This document shows positions 11,362-19,419 of a stretch of 22,164 nt of DNA, piece after piece. The notes beneath the pieces were generated by a model. The model searched no databases, was not told the origin of the DNA, and saw only the letters and a list, made by a program, of their open reading frames with translations. Where the stretch lies: IMG/VR virus record IMGVR_UViG_3300032093_000935, positions 1 to 22,164 of that record; one strand, written 5' to 3'. The position numbers were made by a program, and so were the translations under genes. The DNA comes from a virus. Within the stretch, counting starts at the first letter, position 1. The number at the start of each line of letters is the position of its first letter.

Positions 11362-12414
11362 ATGAGTATTCTTGACAAAATTAAAAAGAACAGCAGTATT
11401 AAAGACTCTGCTATTCTGGCGAAATCAAAATTCTTTACTGATAAAGATATGATTCCAACGGCAGTTCCGGCAATCAACATTGCATTGTCTGGTAAACTAG
11501 ATGGTGGTTTAACACCAGGTCTTACAATGTGGGCAGGTCCATCTAAACATTTTAAGACAGCCTTCTCTCTGTTGATGGCCAAATCTTATCTGGACAAATA
11601 TCCAGATTCGGCTTTGTTGTTTTATGATAGTGAGTTTGGTACACCTCAAAGTTATTTTGATAGTTTTGGTATCGATACTAACCGCGTTCTCCATACTCCG
11701 CTTACTGACATTGAACAATTGAAGTTTGATGTTATGCAGCAGTTAACTAATCTTGAACGTGGTGAACGATTGATTATTGTTATTGATTCTATCGGCAACT
11801 TGGCTTCGAAGAAAGAAGTTGAAGATGCACTTGAAGGCAAATCTGTTGCTGATATGAGTCGTGCAAAACAAGTGAAGAGTTTGTTCAGAATGGTTACACC
11901 CCATCTGTCACTCAAAGATATTCCCATGATCGTTGTTAACCATACATACAAAGAAATCGGTATGTTCCCGAAAGATATTGTTGGTGGTGGTACAGGATCT
12001 TATTATTCTGCCGATAACATCTTCATTATTGGTCGTCAACAAGAAAAAGAAGGAACCGAAATTGTTGGATACAATTTCATTATCAACGTAGAAAAGAGTA
12101 GATATGTTAAAGAAAAATCTAAAATACCTGTCACTGTATCTTTTGGTGGTGGCATTAGCAAGTGGTCAGGCTTACTTGATATTGCGCTGGAATCAGGACA
12201 TGTCATCAAACCCTCAAACGGGTGGTATAGCAAAGTGGATGTATCCTCTGGTGAAGTAGAAGATAAAAAATACCGAGAAAAAGATACTGATTCAAAAGAA
12301 TTCTGGTTGCCTATTCTAAAACAGAAATCGTTCCAAGAATTTGTGGAAAACAAGTATCGTGTTGCTGCCGGTGAAATCATGCAAGAGGAAACTTTTGAAA
12401 CAGAGGATTCTTAA
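11362..12414 (+). CDS. uvsX: UvsX RecA-like recombinase
   Basis: A 350-aa T4 UvsX-type recombinase, which forms filaments on single-stranded DNA and catalyses strand exchange for recombination-dependent replication and repair. Walker A is GPSKHFKT (59-66), Walker B is LIIVIDS (137-143, D142), and a stretch with GGGTGSYYSADNIFII matches the RecA core region that contacts DNA. Family length is about 390 aa, so this is compact. It has an acidic C-terminus (EEETFETEDS-type). An AAGGAA box precedes ATG 11362, 18 bases after the polymerase C-part. The polymerase, UvsX and helicase sit in one plus-strand operon. Confidence 0.95.
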   Translation: MSILDKIKKNSSIKDSAILAKSKFFTDKDMIPTAVPAINIALSGKLDGGLTPGLTMWAGPSKHFKTAFSLLMAKSYLDKYPDSALLFYDSEFGTPQSYFDSFGIDTNRVLHTPLTDIEQLKFDVMQQLTNLERGERLIIVIDSIGNLASKKEVEDALEGKSVADMSRAKQVKSLFRMVTPHLSLKDIPMIVVNHTYKEIGMFPKDIVGGGTGSYYSADNIFIIGRQQEKEGTEIVGYNFIINVEKSRYVKEKSKIPVTVSFGGGISKWSGLLDIALESGHVIKPSNGWYSKVDVSSGEVEDKKYREKDTDSKEFWLPILKQKSFQEFVENKYRVAAGEIMQEETFETEDS

Positions 12415-12738
12415 ATGATTGAAGGTATAGATTTTTGTTACATTTATCCTAAGAATGATGCAACAACCGTACACATCAAATTCTTAGAGGGACCTTATAA
12501 AGATACCGTATTCAAATATGGTAAGGTTAAAATAAAAGAAGAAAATGACCAGGTGCATTTACTTTTTGCATATGATGTGTTAGAATCTAAAGTCAAGAAA
12601 CCAGCAAAGCTGGAAAAAGATGAAGATTTCAAAAATTATATTGGTGACTTATTGGTAGAAATAATGTCATCCAATATCGATGAGGGTATTATTGATGAAA
12701 CTGGAACAGACAATACTGAAAAACTTAATTTACAATGA
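12415..12738 (+). CDS. Conserved small protein between uvsX and helicase
   Basis: A 107-aa protein. The N-terminal half is predicted beta-rich (FCYIYPKN, TTVHIKFLEGPYKDTVFKYGKVKI, VHLLFAYDVLES); the C-terminal half is helical and acidic (KLEKDEDFKNYIGDLLVEIM). It starts immediately after the uvsX stop codon with no spacing, and overlaps the helicase start by 44 bases, so translation of all three is likely coupled. Proteins with FxxGxYxxTVxKYGKV and KDxDFKNxIGDxLVxIM patterns sit at this place in other T4-like phages; function unknown to me. A role as accessory factor of UvsX or the helicase is positional inference. Confidence 0.75.
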   Translation: MIEGIDFCYIYPKNDATTVHIKFLEGPYKDTVFKYGKVKIKEENDQVHLLFAYDVLESKVKKPAKLEKDEDFKNYIGDLLVEIMSSNIDEGIIDETGTDNTEKLNLQ

Positions 12739-14089
12739 TGAGTATCTACGTAAAGTTTTACCTTTCATAAAATCTGAGTATTTCACCGACAGAACCGACA
12801 AAACAATCTTCAAAGAAATCACTTCCTTTGTTGACACATATAATTCCACACCATCAATTGAATCTCTAGTTCTATCTATTAAAGAAAATAGAAACCTAAC
12901 CGATACTGAACTAGAGAGTTGCGAATCTTATCTCAAAGAAATTGAGAACGGCAAAAAAGAAGAAACCAAGATTGAATGGCTTGTAGACAAGACAGAACAG
13001 TTTTGCCAAGAGAAAGCAATTTACAATGCAGTTCTTGGTTCTATTTCTATTCTTGATGGTAAAGACAAGACACACGATAAGGGTCAGATTCCCAAAATTC
13101 TCTCTGATGCACTAGCAATCAGTTTCGATAATTCTGTTGGTCACGATTATCTGGAAAATTCTGATGCTCGTTATGAGTTCTATCACCGCAAAGAAGAGAA
13201 GATTCCTTTTGACTTGGAATATTTCAACAAAATCACAAAAGGTGGTTTGCCTGCAAAGACATTGAATATTGCACTTGCTGGCACTGGTGTTGGTAAATCA
13301 CTGTTCATGTGTCACGTTGCGGCAGGTTGTCTTGTGCAAGGCAAGAATGTACTATATATCACCATGGAGATGGCTGAAGAAAAGATTGCAGAACGTATTG
13401 ATGCAAACTTACTGAATGTCACCGTTGATGATTTGGTGAATCTGCCAAAAGAGATGTATGACAAACGAATCACAAAGCTTAGAGAAAAGACTGTTGGCAA
13501 ATTGATCATTAAAGAATATCCAACTGCATCAGCATCGGTAACGCATTTCAGGACATTACTAAATGAACTCAATCTTAAGAAGAGCTTTTTACCTGATATT
13601 ATCTTTGTTGATTATCTCAACATTTGCTGTAGTGCTCGCGTTAAGGCAGGAGCAAATGTCAACAGTTACACCTATGTTAAAGCTATTGCCGAGGAACTGC
13701 GAGGTCTTGCAGTTGAATTCGGAGTCCCAATTGTATCTGCTACCCAAACAACAAGATCCGGTTTTACTTCATCCGACCCCGGACTTGAGGATACAAGTGA
13801 GTCTTTTGGTCTGCCAGCAACCGCGGACTTAATGTTTGCATTGATTTCTTCCGAAGAACTGGAAGAACTTGGTCAGATCATGGTGAAACAATTGAAGAAT
13901 CGTTATTCTGATCCAACAATGTATAAGAGATTCACTGTTGGTATTGACAGAGCAAAGATGCGACTGTATGATATCGAACAATCTGCACAAGATGGGTTGG
14001 CTGATGCTGGTATCACCGACAAACCATTAAACACTTTTGGTAATAGAGAAATGAAAGCCAAAAAATCTTTTGAGGGTTTTAAGGTATGA
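12695..14089 (+). CDS. 41: gp41-type replicative DNA helicase (DnaB-like)
   Basis: A 464-aa hexameric 5'-3' helicase of the DnaB/gp41 family that unwinds the fork ahead of the polymerase and partners with primase. An N-terminal helical domain (about 1-150) precedes the RecA-fold motor: Walker A A-G-T-G-V-G-K201-S (195-202), H1a acidic residue in ITMEM (about 222-226), Walker B DIIFVDYLN (301-309, D306), and SATQTTRSG (sensor Gln region). Start: ATG 12695 is chosen because MKLEQTILKNLIYNDEY is the normal family N-terminus and GAGGG (12682-12686) is eight bases upstream; an in-frame ATG at 12680 lacks this. It ends in an ATGA overlap with the next gene. Confidence 0.94.
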   Translation: MKLEQTILKNLIYNDEYLRKVLPFIKSEYFTDRTDKTIFKEITSFVDTYNSTPSIESLVLSIKENRNLTDTELESCESYLKEIENGKKEETKIEWLVDKTEQFCQEKAIYNAVLGSISILDGKDKTHDKGQIPKILSDALAISFDNSVGHDYLENSDARYEFYHRKEEKIPFDLEYFNKITKGGLPAKTLNIALAGTGVGKSLFMCHVAAGCLVQGKNVLYITMEMAEEKIAERIDANLLNVTVDDLVNLPKEMYDKRITKLREKTVGKLIIKEYPTASASVTHFRTLLNELNLKKSFLPDIIFVDYLNICCSARVKAGANVNSYTYVKAIAEELRGLAVEFGVPIVSATQTTRSGFTSSDPGLEDTSESFGLPATADLMFALISSEELEELGQIMVKQLKNRYSDPTMYKRFTVGIDRAKMRLYDIEQSAQDGLADAGITDKPLNTFGNREMKAKKSFEGFKV

Positions 14090-15192
14090 AATTGACATTT
14101 GAAGAAGCAGTGCATTGTGCAAAAGCATTCGAAGATTACTTTGGCAATTTTCATCGTATTGATGAATACATGCGTGATCAGAAGTTGAACTCTCTTTCTG
14201 AATTGCCAACCAATCCTTTGTTTCCACTTGAAGATGATCTTTTTCAAGATTTCTCTATTCATCCAAAAGACATGAACTTTGAGGTGTGTGAGATTGATGG
14301 TGAAAAGTGGATGAATCTTTTAAACATCACCTCCTCGCACGTGAACATTGCTCCAGTTGGCCGTAATGTCAAACTTGCTGTGCGTGAGACAAACACAGAT
14401 AAGATCGTAGGATTCATTCGCCTTGGTTCTCCAGTCATCAATTGTAGTCCACGAAATCAACTTCTCGGTCAGGTGTTTACACAACAACCTGAATGGGGTA
14501 AAAGATTCAATGATTCTGCAATGATGGGTTTTGTTATTGTGCCGACACAACCTTTCGGTTACAATTATCTTGGTGGCAAACTTCTGGCTGCAATCTGTAC
14601 ATCACATGAAGTGAGAGAGATTGTGAATAAGAAGTATGGAATGAATCTTTGTCTATTTGAAACAACTAGTCTCTATGGTAGTTCAAAAACTGTATCACAA
14701 TATGACGGAATGAAACCTTATATTAGATACAAAGGATTGACAGACAGTGATTTCTTGCCTATGATGCACGGCAAGCCATATTCGGACTTGCGTGACTTTG
14801 TTGAAGAACGTGTTGGTTCTTTAGTTGAGGATGATGCTTCTAGTAAGAAACTTAAAATCTCTATGAAGATTATCTCACTCACTAAAGCAGCACTTAAAGG
14901 CACTCCTGATGGGGATACATTCCAAGCAACGATTGAGAAGGCTAAAGGGTTGACAGAACAGAAGAGATATTATATTAGTGACTATGGTTTCAAAAACATG
15001 GTAGACTATGTGAACTGTAAGACGGACGTGCTTATTCCTGGTGAAAACTATGAAAAACATAAAGTGGTAAACTTGATTGAATGGTGGAGAAAGAAAGCTT
15101 GCCAACGATATGAAACTTTATATAATGAGTCTCGGTTAAAAACCGAATTGGAAATTTGGACTTCCGGGAAGGAGATTCAAATTATAAGATAA
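14086..15192 (+). CDS. Large phage protein with weak DruA/DUF4338 resemblance
   Basis: A 368-aa protein in ATGA overlap with the helicase gene. The N-terminal third holds a helical segment and FPLEDDLFQDF. The core has VGFIRLGSPVINCSPRN, MGFVIVPTQPFGYNYLGGKLLAAIC and LCLFETTSLYGSSKTVSQYDG. The succession of (a) a hydrophobic strand followed by a PRN-type element, (b) a 'fixed-up protein' strand with a GGKLLA helix, and (c) a TTSLYG element loosely resembles DUF4338 proteins such as DruA, whose function is poorly understood. I could not confirm this by eye. The C-terminal third is basic and helical. The position behind the helicase suggests a DNA-metabolism role. No membrane segment or signal peptide. 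Confidence 0.78.
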   Translation: MKLTFEEAVHCAKAFEDYFGNFHRIDEYMRDQKLNSLSELPTNPLFPLEDDLFQDFSIHPKDMNFEVCEIDGEKWMNLLNITSSHVNIAPVGRNVKLAVRETNTDKIVGFIRLGSPVINCSPRNQLLGQVFTQQPEWGKRFNDSAMMGFVIVPTQPFGYNYLGGKLLAAICTSHEVREIVNKKYGMNLCLFETTSLYGSSKTVSQYDGMKPYIRYKGLTDSDFLPMMHGKPYSDLRDFVEERVGSLVEDDASSKKLKISMKIISLTKAALKGTPDGDTFQATIEKAKGLTEQKRYYISDYGFKNMVDYVNCKTDVLIPGENYEKHKVVNLIEWWRKKACQRYETLYNESRLKTELEIWTSGKEIQIIR

Positions 15193-15233
15193 ATACTTTT
15201 AAAAGTAAATCATGTCATAAGATAAATACTTTT
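15184..15233 (+). repeat. Tandem 17-nt direct repeat (period 33), late-promoter-like
   Basis: ATAAGATAAATACTTTT occurs at 15184-15200 and again at 15217-15233. Each copy contains GATAAATA, one mismatch from the T4 late box TATAAATA. Each is followed by sequence that pairs with the ACTTT part (ACTTTTAAAAGT palindrome at 15195-15206; ACTTT/AAAGT after the second). The first copy overlaps the stop of the upstream gene, the second ends 15 bases before ATG 15248. Two tandem late promoters or a double hairpin are the obvious readings. Confidence 0.6.
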
Positions 15234-15247
15234 TTTGAAAGTAACTA

Positions 15248-16324
15248 ATGGCTTATACATTTTTTCCAAAGACTGCGACAGAGATTAAGCAAACCTTGAA
15301 AGGTGATAAAGCAAAGATTAACGAAATTATCGATGTTTTTGTATATCTCAAAAACAAGTTTGCGAAAATCGGATCACCAATCAATATTGATCCTGGTTCG
15401 ATCAGTAAAATTAATGTGACCAGAAATTTACAAGGTGACATTGAACTTAGTGATATCAAACGAGCAACCAAAGTTAGTAAAATTACTATGAAATTTGGTT
15501 CCGGTTCTTCCGGTGGTAGAGGTGTGCAAAACAAAGGTAATGCATACGAAGGACAATTAGCAGAAGCAATTAATGACTGGTGGTCAGGTAAAAGTAGTAC
15601 TGATCCCAAACTATCAGAAGCAGTTGATGATCTTGTCAAATTGCATAAACTAAACAAGGTCAAAAAACTAGAAGTAAAAATGGTTGGTGAGTTGAATAAC
15701 AAACGACCATTCATTTTCACTCCGCAAGTTCTTATTTCATCTGAGATTACTGTAACCGATAATAATCTGGGGCCCGTTGTTAGCGATATTACATTAATCA
15801 CAGATGAAAAGAAAATCTATCTAAGTTTGAAGACTGGTGGCACAGTTACATTCTTCAATTCCGGTATTCGTACAGTGCTTTCTCCAGCTGAAATTAAATC
15901 TGGACGAATTACCAATAAAGATGGTTTGAAAATTTTAGATATGTTCAATATCAATGATGCGGTATTCTGTGATATCTTTAATGGTAAGCTTAAAAAAGGT
16001 TACGTTGACGATGTGTGGAAAACAATGTCACAAAAACAAAAAAATCAACTTAAAAATTTTCTAATTTCGGGTGTGGGCCATGGTTATACTATTGTTCATA
16101 AATTGACTGGTAAGACCAAGGTCTATGAGATTGATAAGACATACATGACATCAGCCGCTACACCAACTTCTTGTAATGTATACTATGGTGGTAAGTCCGG
16201 TACAGGTAAACGTATTGATATGGAAATAGAAACGGGTCACTACATTCTTAAACTTAACATACGTGATACGCAAGGTGGTGATGGTTATCCCACTCGTATG
16301 ATGTGTGACTACACATACAAATAA
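15248..16324 (+). CDS. Candidate PD-(D/E)XK-fold nuclease
   Basis: A 358-aa protein. In the middle, GNAYEGQLAEAIND (E101) is followed by PVVSDITLI (D180) and KKIYLSLKTGGTV (S193-L-K195). This helix-Glu, then strand-Asp, then strand-xK order is the active-site pattern of PD-(D/E)XK restriction-endonuclease-like proteins, with Ser replacing the second acid. The N-terminal ~85 residues and C-terminal ~150 residues (with HGYTIVHKLTGKTKVYEID, and CNVYYGGKSGTGKRI) are of unknown type, possibly DNA-recognition parts. It stands behind the tandem promoter-like repeats, after the replication block, so roles in recombination, host DNA degradation or packaging are possible. ATG 15248 follows GAAAGTAACTA, a weak ribosome-binding site. 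It shares one base with the next gene (TAATG). Confidence 0.72.
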   Translation: MAYTFFPKTATEIKQTLKGDKAKINEIIDVFVYLKNKFAKIGSPINIDPGSISKINVTRNLQGDIELSDIKRATKVSKITMKFGSGSSGGRGVQNKGNAYEGQLAEAINDWWSGKSSTDPKLSEAVDDLVKLHKLNKVKKLEVKMVGELNNKRPFIFTPQVLISSEITVTDNNLGPVVSDITLITDEKKIYLSLKTGGTVTFFNSGIRTVLSPAEIKSGRITNKDGLKILDMFNINDAVFCDIFNGKLKKGYVDDVWKTMSQKQKNQLKNFLISGVGHGYTIVHKLTGKTKVYEIDKTYMTSAATPTSCNVYYGGKSGTGKRIDMEIETGHYILKLNIRDTQGGDGYPTRMMCDYTYK

Positions 16325-16605
16325 TGCCATTAAACGAATTTGATAAAATTTTAAAAGATTATAAAGAATCCGATTTCGATTACGGTTTTTCTGCCGTATC
16401 TGAAGAAGATTATAAATCTGCAATAAACAAAACAGAACAGACAGCCGAAGATTACAAAAAAAGACTGGAAGATGTAGAGAAACTAATTGTGCCTCTCCTG
16501 AAGAAACTACATAGTACAGGCGACAAAGAATATATCTACTGGCCAAACCGCAAACCGATTATTGAAAAACAAATAGAAATTATATTGAAACTAACAAGAG
16601 GTTAA
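16324..16605 (+). CDS. Conserved small phage protein, unknown function
   Basis: A 93-aa highly charged, mostly helical protein. The N-terminus has FDKILKDYKESDFDYGFSAV; the middle is coiled-coil-like (EQTAEDYKKRLEDVEKLIVPLLKKL); the C-terminus YWPNRKPIIEKQIEIILKLTRG is the most conserved-looking part, and this WPNRK..IE.QI..IL.LTR signature recurs in small proteins of T4-like phages. The start overlaps the previous stop (TAATG), so it is translationally coupled to the putative nuclease. No function known to me; partner of the nuclease is possible. Confidence 0.78.
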   Translation: MPLNEFDKILKDYKESDFDYGFSAVSEEDYKSAINKTEQTAEDYKKRLEDVEKLIVPLLKKLHSTGDKEYIYWPNRKPIIEKQIEIILKLTRG

Positions 16606-16608
16606 ATT

Positions 16609-17319
16609 ATGAGTGTGACTGTGATTATGCCAACTACTGGTGCACCAGAGTTGAAAGATGCCATTCGTGGCGTACTGAACCAATCTTATGAAACAAAATG
16701 TTACATTGTTGCGGATGGACCAAAAGCACATGCTAGCACAAGAATCATTACAGACGATTTCTTGGATAGAAAAAACTTAACGCGATGTTTTCTGCCACTT
16801 AATGTGGGTGCTAACGGATTCTATGGGCATAGAGTCTATGCGGCTTTCACTCACCTAATCGATACTGATTATGTGGTTTACCTGGATCAAGACTGTTGGT
16901 TTGAACCAGATCATATAGAGAACTGCATCAAAACAATCGAACAACAGAACCTGGATTGGTCCTATTCACTCCGCAAGGTGTGTACCAAAGATGGGCAATA
17001 CATATGTAATGATGACTGTGAATCTTTAGGTAAATGGCATTCATATCATGGTATTAATCATATTGATACAAATTGCTATTGCATAAAAACTGAAGTTGCG
17101 ATAAAATTAGCACAGGTTTGGCATGGAGGGTGGGGTCAAGATCGTGTTTGGTTAAAAGTGTTATCACAACATTTTCCCAAATTCAATTGTACAGGAAAAT
17201 ATACTGTCAACTATCGTGTTGATGGCAATGCTGGTTCTGTCAATGCAGACTTCTTCTTAAATGGTAATAAAGTGATGAATGAAAAATATAATGGAGAATT
17301 TCCGTGGCGAAAAATTTAA
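16609..17319 (+). CDS. Family 2 (GT-A) glycosyltransferase
   Basis: A 236-aa GT-A glycosyltransferase. The N-terminus VTVIMPTTGAPELKDAIRGVLNQSY is the GT2 nucleotide-sugar binding start. YLD93-Q-D95-CWFEP holds the DxD metal/nucleotide motif. A later GGWGQDRVW is in the region where GT2 enzymes have the ED/QxxRW catalytic-base motif. It transfers a sugar from a nucleotide donor; acceptor unknown, possibly phage particle, DNA base or host surface glycan. Five cysteines lie in the middle (about 107-145). AGAGG at 16597-16601 is suitably placed for ATG 16609. It is the first gene of a tightly packed module and overlaps the next by 16 bases. Confidence 0.9.
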   Translation: MSVTVIMPTTGAPELKDAIRGVLNQSYETKCYIVADGPKAHASTRIITDDFLDRKNLTRCFLPLNVGANGFYGHRVYAAFTHLIDTDYVVYLDQDCWFEPDHIENCIKTIEQQNLDWSYSLRKVCTKDGQYICNDDCESLGKWHSYHGINHIDTNCYCIKTEVAIKLAQVWHGGWGQDRVWLKVLSQHFPKFNCTGKYTVNYRVDGNAGSVNADFFLNGNKVMNEKYNGEFPWRKI

Positions 17320-18164
17320 TTATTGGTGGTTTTACTAATTACGAAATCAATCAGTTAAAACCTTGGGTACTATCGGCAAAAGAAGTTTCTGGTGATAATG
17401 ATGTTGTTCTGGTGACTGGAAAAACATCTGTACAGACAATCGATTGGTTGAAGAATCAAGGTGTGATTATCTTTCCAATGAAACAAGTCGATGGTGTGCC
17501 AATTCATGTACTACGTTTCCTCTCAATCTACGAATATCTAAGACACAATTGGTCAAAGTATAATTTCGTTGTCACGACAGATGTGAAAGACGTTTACTTT
17601 CAGTACACACCTTTTGCTTACATGGATTCAATCATTGGACACGATAGTTTCACACCAAAGTTAATCATTGCATCTGAAGGTCTGCGTTACAAAGACGAAC
17701 CTTGGGGTGATGACAATCTCAAACAGTCTTATGGTCCGTATGTTTACGAACAATTCAAAAACAATACGATCTATAACGTAGGAACTTTTGGTGGCACATC
17801 AGAGTATGTCAAAGATATGGTCTTCAATATCTTTACGAACGCAATCAACAGGCCAATTCCTATTTGTGACCAAGCGGTGTTCAATGTCTTAATTGGAACA
17901 CAACCTTTTAAAGATGTTGTATATCACACCGATAATTGGGCGTGTGAAGCTGGCACTGTTGCTGATCCCACAAAGATTGATCATTTCAGGCCGAACCTTC
18001 TTTGTTATGAACCTGTATTCCGAGACGGAGTGGTTTATACGAACGACCAATATGTTTTCCCAATCGTGCATCAATATGATCGTGTTCCAGAATGGAAAAA
18101 GTTCGTGATGGAAAAATACAATCAAGAAGATGAATCTCAATTTTTTAAATACAGGACTATATAA
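17304..18164 (+). CDS. Glycosyltransferase-like protein (GT-A type)
   Basis: A 286-aa protein. LIIGGFTNYEINQLKPWVLSA begins a Rossmann-like fold; YNFVVTTD93-VK-D96-VYFQ resembles the metal-binding acid motif of GT-A enzymes that handle nucleotide sugars (GT8-like arrangement). IICDQAVFNVL near residue 190 and IVHQYDR near the C-terminus are in the places of the acceptor-site and terminal H motifs of such enzymes. No membrane segment. The start is GTG 17304, supported by GGAGA at 17293-17297 with six bases of spacing; no in-frame ATG is near. It overlaps the genes on both sides, so it belongs to the same operon. Substrate unknown. Confidence 0.8.
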   Translation: MAKNLIIGGFTNYEINQLKPWVLSAKEVSGDNDVVLVTGKTSVQTIDWLKNQGVIIFPMKQVDGVPIHVLRFLSIYEYLRHNWSKYNFVVTTDVKDVYFQYTPFAYMDSIIGHDSFTPKLIIASEGLRYKDEPWGDDNLKQSYGPYVYEQFKNNTIYNVGTFGGTSEYVKDMVFNIFTNAINRPIPICDQAVFNVLIGTQPFKDVVYHTDNWACEAGTVADPTKIDHFRPNLLCYEPVFRDGVVYTNDQYVFPIVHQYDRVPEWKKFVMEKYNQEDESQFFKYRTI

Positions 18165-18733
18165 TGAGCGATATTATTACATTCAACACCGAAACACAGG
18201 CTTTCACACCACCATCTTCTGCATTTAAATGTTCTGGTTATGGGCTTGGTGCAATGATTAGAGAAATGTCTCATCCCAAAGTATTGGAAATTGGATGTGA
18301 CATTGGTGACACCACACAATTTTTACTTGACAGTAATCCAGATTGTGTATTGACTGGCGTAGATCCATATACGAACTATGTTGACTGGAACGGAAACAAT
18401 CTAAATGAACGCGAAGCAATCTATCAGAGGTTTATGAACCGTTTGATAGGTTACAGCAATCGTTTTGGTCTATTGAGAGATTATTCTGACAATGTTGTAG
18501 ATCAAGTGTTAGATGATTCTTTCGATGTTATCTTTATTGATGGTCTACACACCTACGAACAACTGACAAAAGATTGTGCAAACTTCTATTCTAAATTGAA
18601 GACTGGTGGTATCTTTGCTGGCCACGATTACAATGCCATTTCTGGTGTGCGCCAGGCAGCCAATGAATTTGCCGAAAAGGTTGGTAAAGAGATTCTTTTC
18701 ACAGAGTGTGATGTTTGGTACTGGGTCAAATGA
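18164..18733 (+). CDS. SAM-dependent methyltransferase (class I)
   Basis: A 189-aa Rossmann methyltransferase. Motif I is VLEIGCDIGDTT (40-51), where SAM binds; LTGVDPY (63-69) is the acidic post-II strand end; DVIFIDGLHTYEQ (121-133) and GIFAGHDY (149-156) match the Methyltransf_24-type proteins often found in polysaccharide loci, where D126, H129 and D155 may bind a metal. It probably O- or N-methylates a sugar or small molecule made by the surrounding genes. TAATG overlap with the upstream gene and ATGA overlap with the next show operon organisation. Confidence 0.9.
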   Translation: MSDIITFNTETQAFTPPSSAFKCSGYGLGAMIREMSHPKVLEIGCDIGDTTQFLLDSNPDCVLTGVDPYTNYVDWNGNNLNEREAIYQRFMNRLIGYSNRFGLLRDYSDNVVDQVLDDSFDVIFIDGLHTYEQLTKDCANFYSKLKTGGIFAGHDYNAISGVRQAANEFAEKVGKEILFTECDVWYWVK

Positions 18734-19419
18734 AAAATTGTATAGTTTTATCTGGTCAATATAGAACATTTGACCAAACATGGGAAAACATCAAAAGATT
18801 TATTGATTTGAATCAACTAGATGTTTATTGTCACCTTTGGTCGGACAGTAAAGAAGAATTTGACAATATAGTTGACAGATTGAAACCCGTCAGAATCAAA
18901 GCTGAAAATTATGAACTGCATAAAGAAGAATTCGAAGAAATGGAAAAAAGGATTCGCCTAGCACATCCTAAAAATCCAAATCAAGATCGAATTGCTGGTA
19001 ATGCATCAATGAATTATAGTCGTAAGAAGGCTTTTGATTTAATTGAAGAAGAATACAACACACTTGTTTATTGTCGTTATGATATTCAGTTCGGTCAGTT
19101 ATTTGATTTCAAAGATGTTGATATGTTAATCACACCTTTTGAAGAGTCTTATAATCTAATATCCGATATCTTTGCAATCATGCCATTCTCATACGCAAAG
19201 CATTATTTTCTATATGATCAATATGAAAGACTACATTCTACACCTTTTGAAAAAGAATTCGAAGATCATCTAAGACATGATCGCAAATATGGCGAAGAGA
19301 ATATCAGAATACATAAAGAAGACAGATATTGCCCACACATGATGTTGTTGCGTAATATATACATGAACAAACTCCGTGGTGTTACAACAAATCAACTGAC
19401 TGTATCAATACAAAGATGA
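18730..19419 (+). CDS. Putative glycan-locus protein, paralogue A
   Basis: A 229-aa protein beginning MKNCIVLSGQYRTFDQTWENI. It shares with the next gene the pattern of an N-terminal (L/F)SGQ.R(T/S)F strand-loop, D-V-Y-.-H-x-W (DVYCHLW), a RP/KPV-.-.-K-.-E element, and (C/S)R.D.(Q/A) (VYCRYDIQF) after an acidic turn. Such SGQ-RTF...RYD proteins occur in capsule, LPS and large-phage sugar clusters and are usually called glycosyltransferase-like; no activity is established that I know of. ATG 18730 is chosen because its ATGA overlaps the methyltransferase stop and the family motif starts there; an upstream TTG in frame has no support. Confidence 0.72.
   Translation: MKNCIVLSGQYRTFDQTWENIKRFIDLNQLDVYCHLWSDSKEEFDNIVDRLKPVRIKAENYELHKEEFEEMEKRIRLAHPKNPNQDRIAGNASMNYSRKKAFDLIEEEYNTLVYCRYDIQFGQLFDFKDVDMLITPFEESYNLISDIFAIMPFSYAKHYFLYDQYERLHSTPFEKEFEDHLRHDRKYGEENIRIHKEDRYCPHMMLLRNIYMNKLRGVTTNQLTVSIQR

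Noticed and set aside
13903-14262. Antisense open frame across the helicase/DruA-like junction
   Set aside because: Opposes two well-supported coupled genes and has no recognisable motif.
15253-15801. 182-codon open frame antisense to the putative nuclease
   Set aside because: Shadow frame: no ribosome-binding site, low-complexity Ser/Leu-rich translation, and the plus frame has motifs and operon overlaps.
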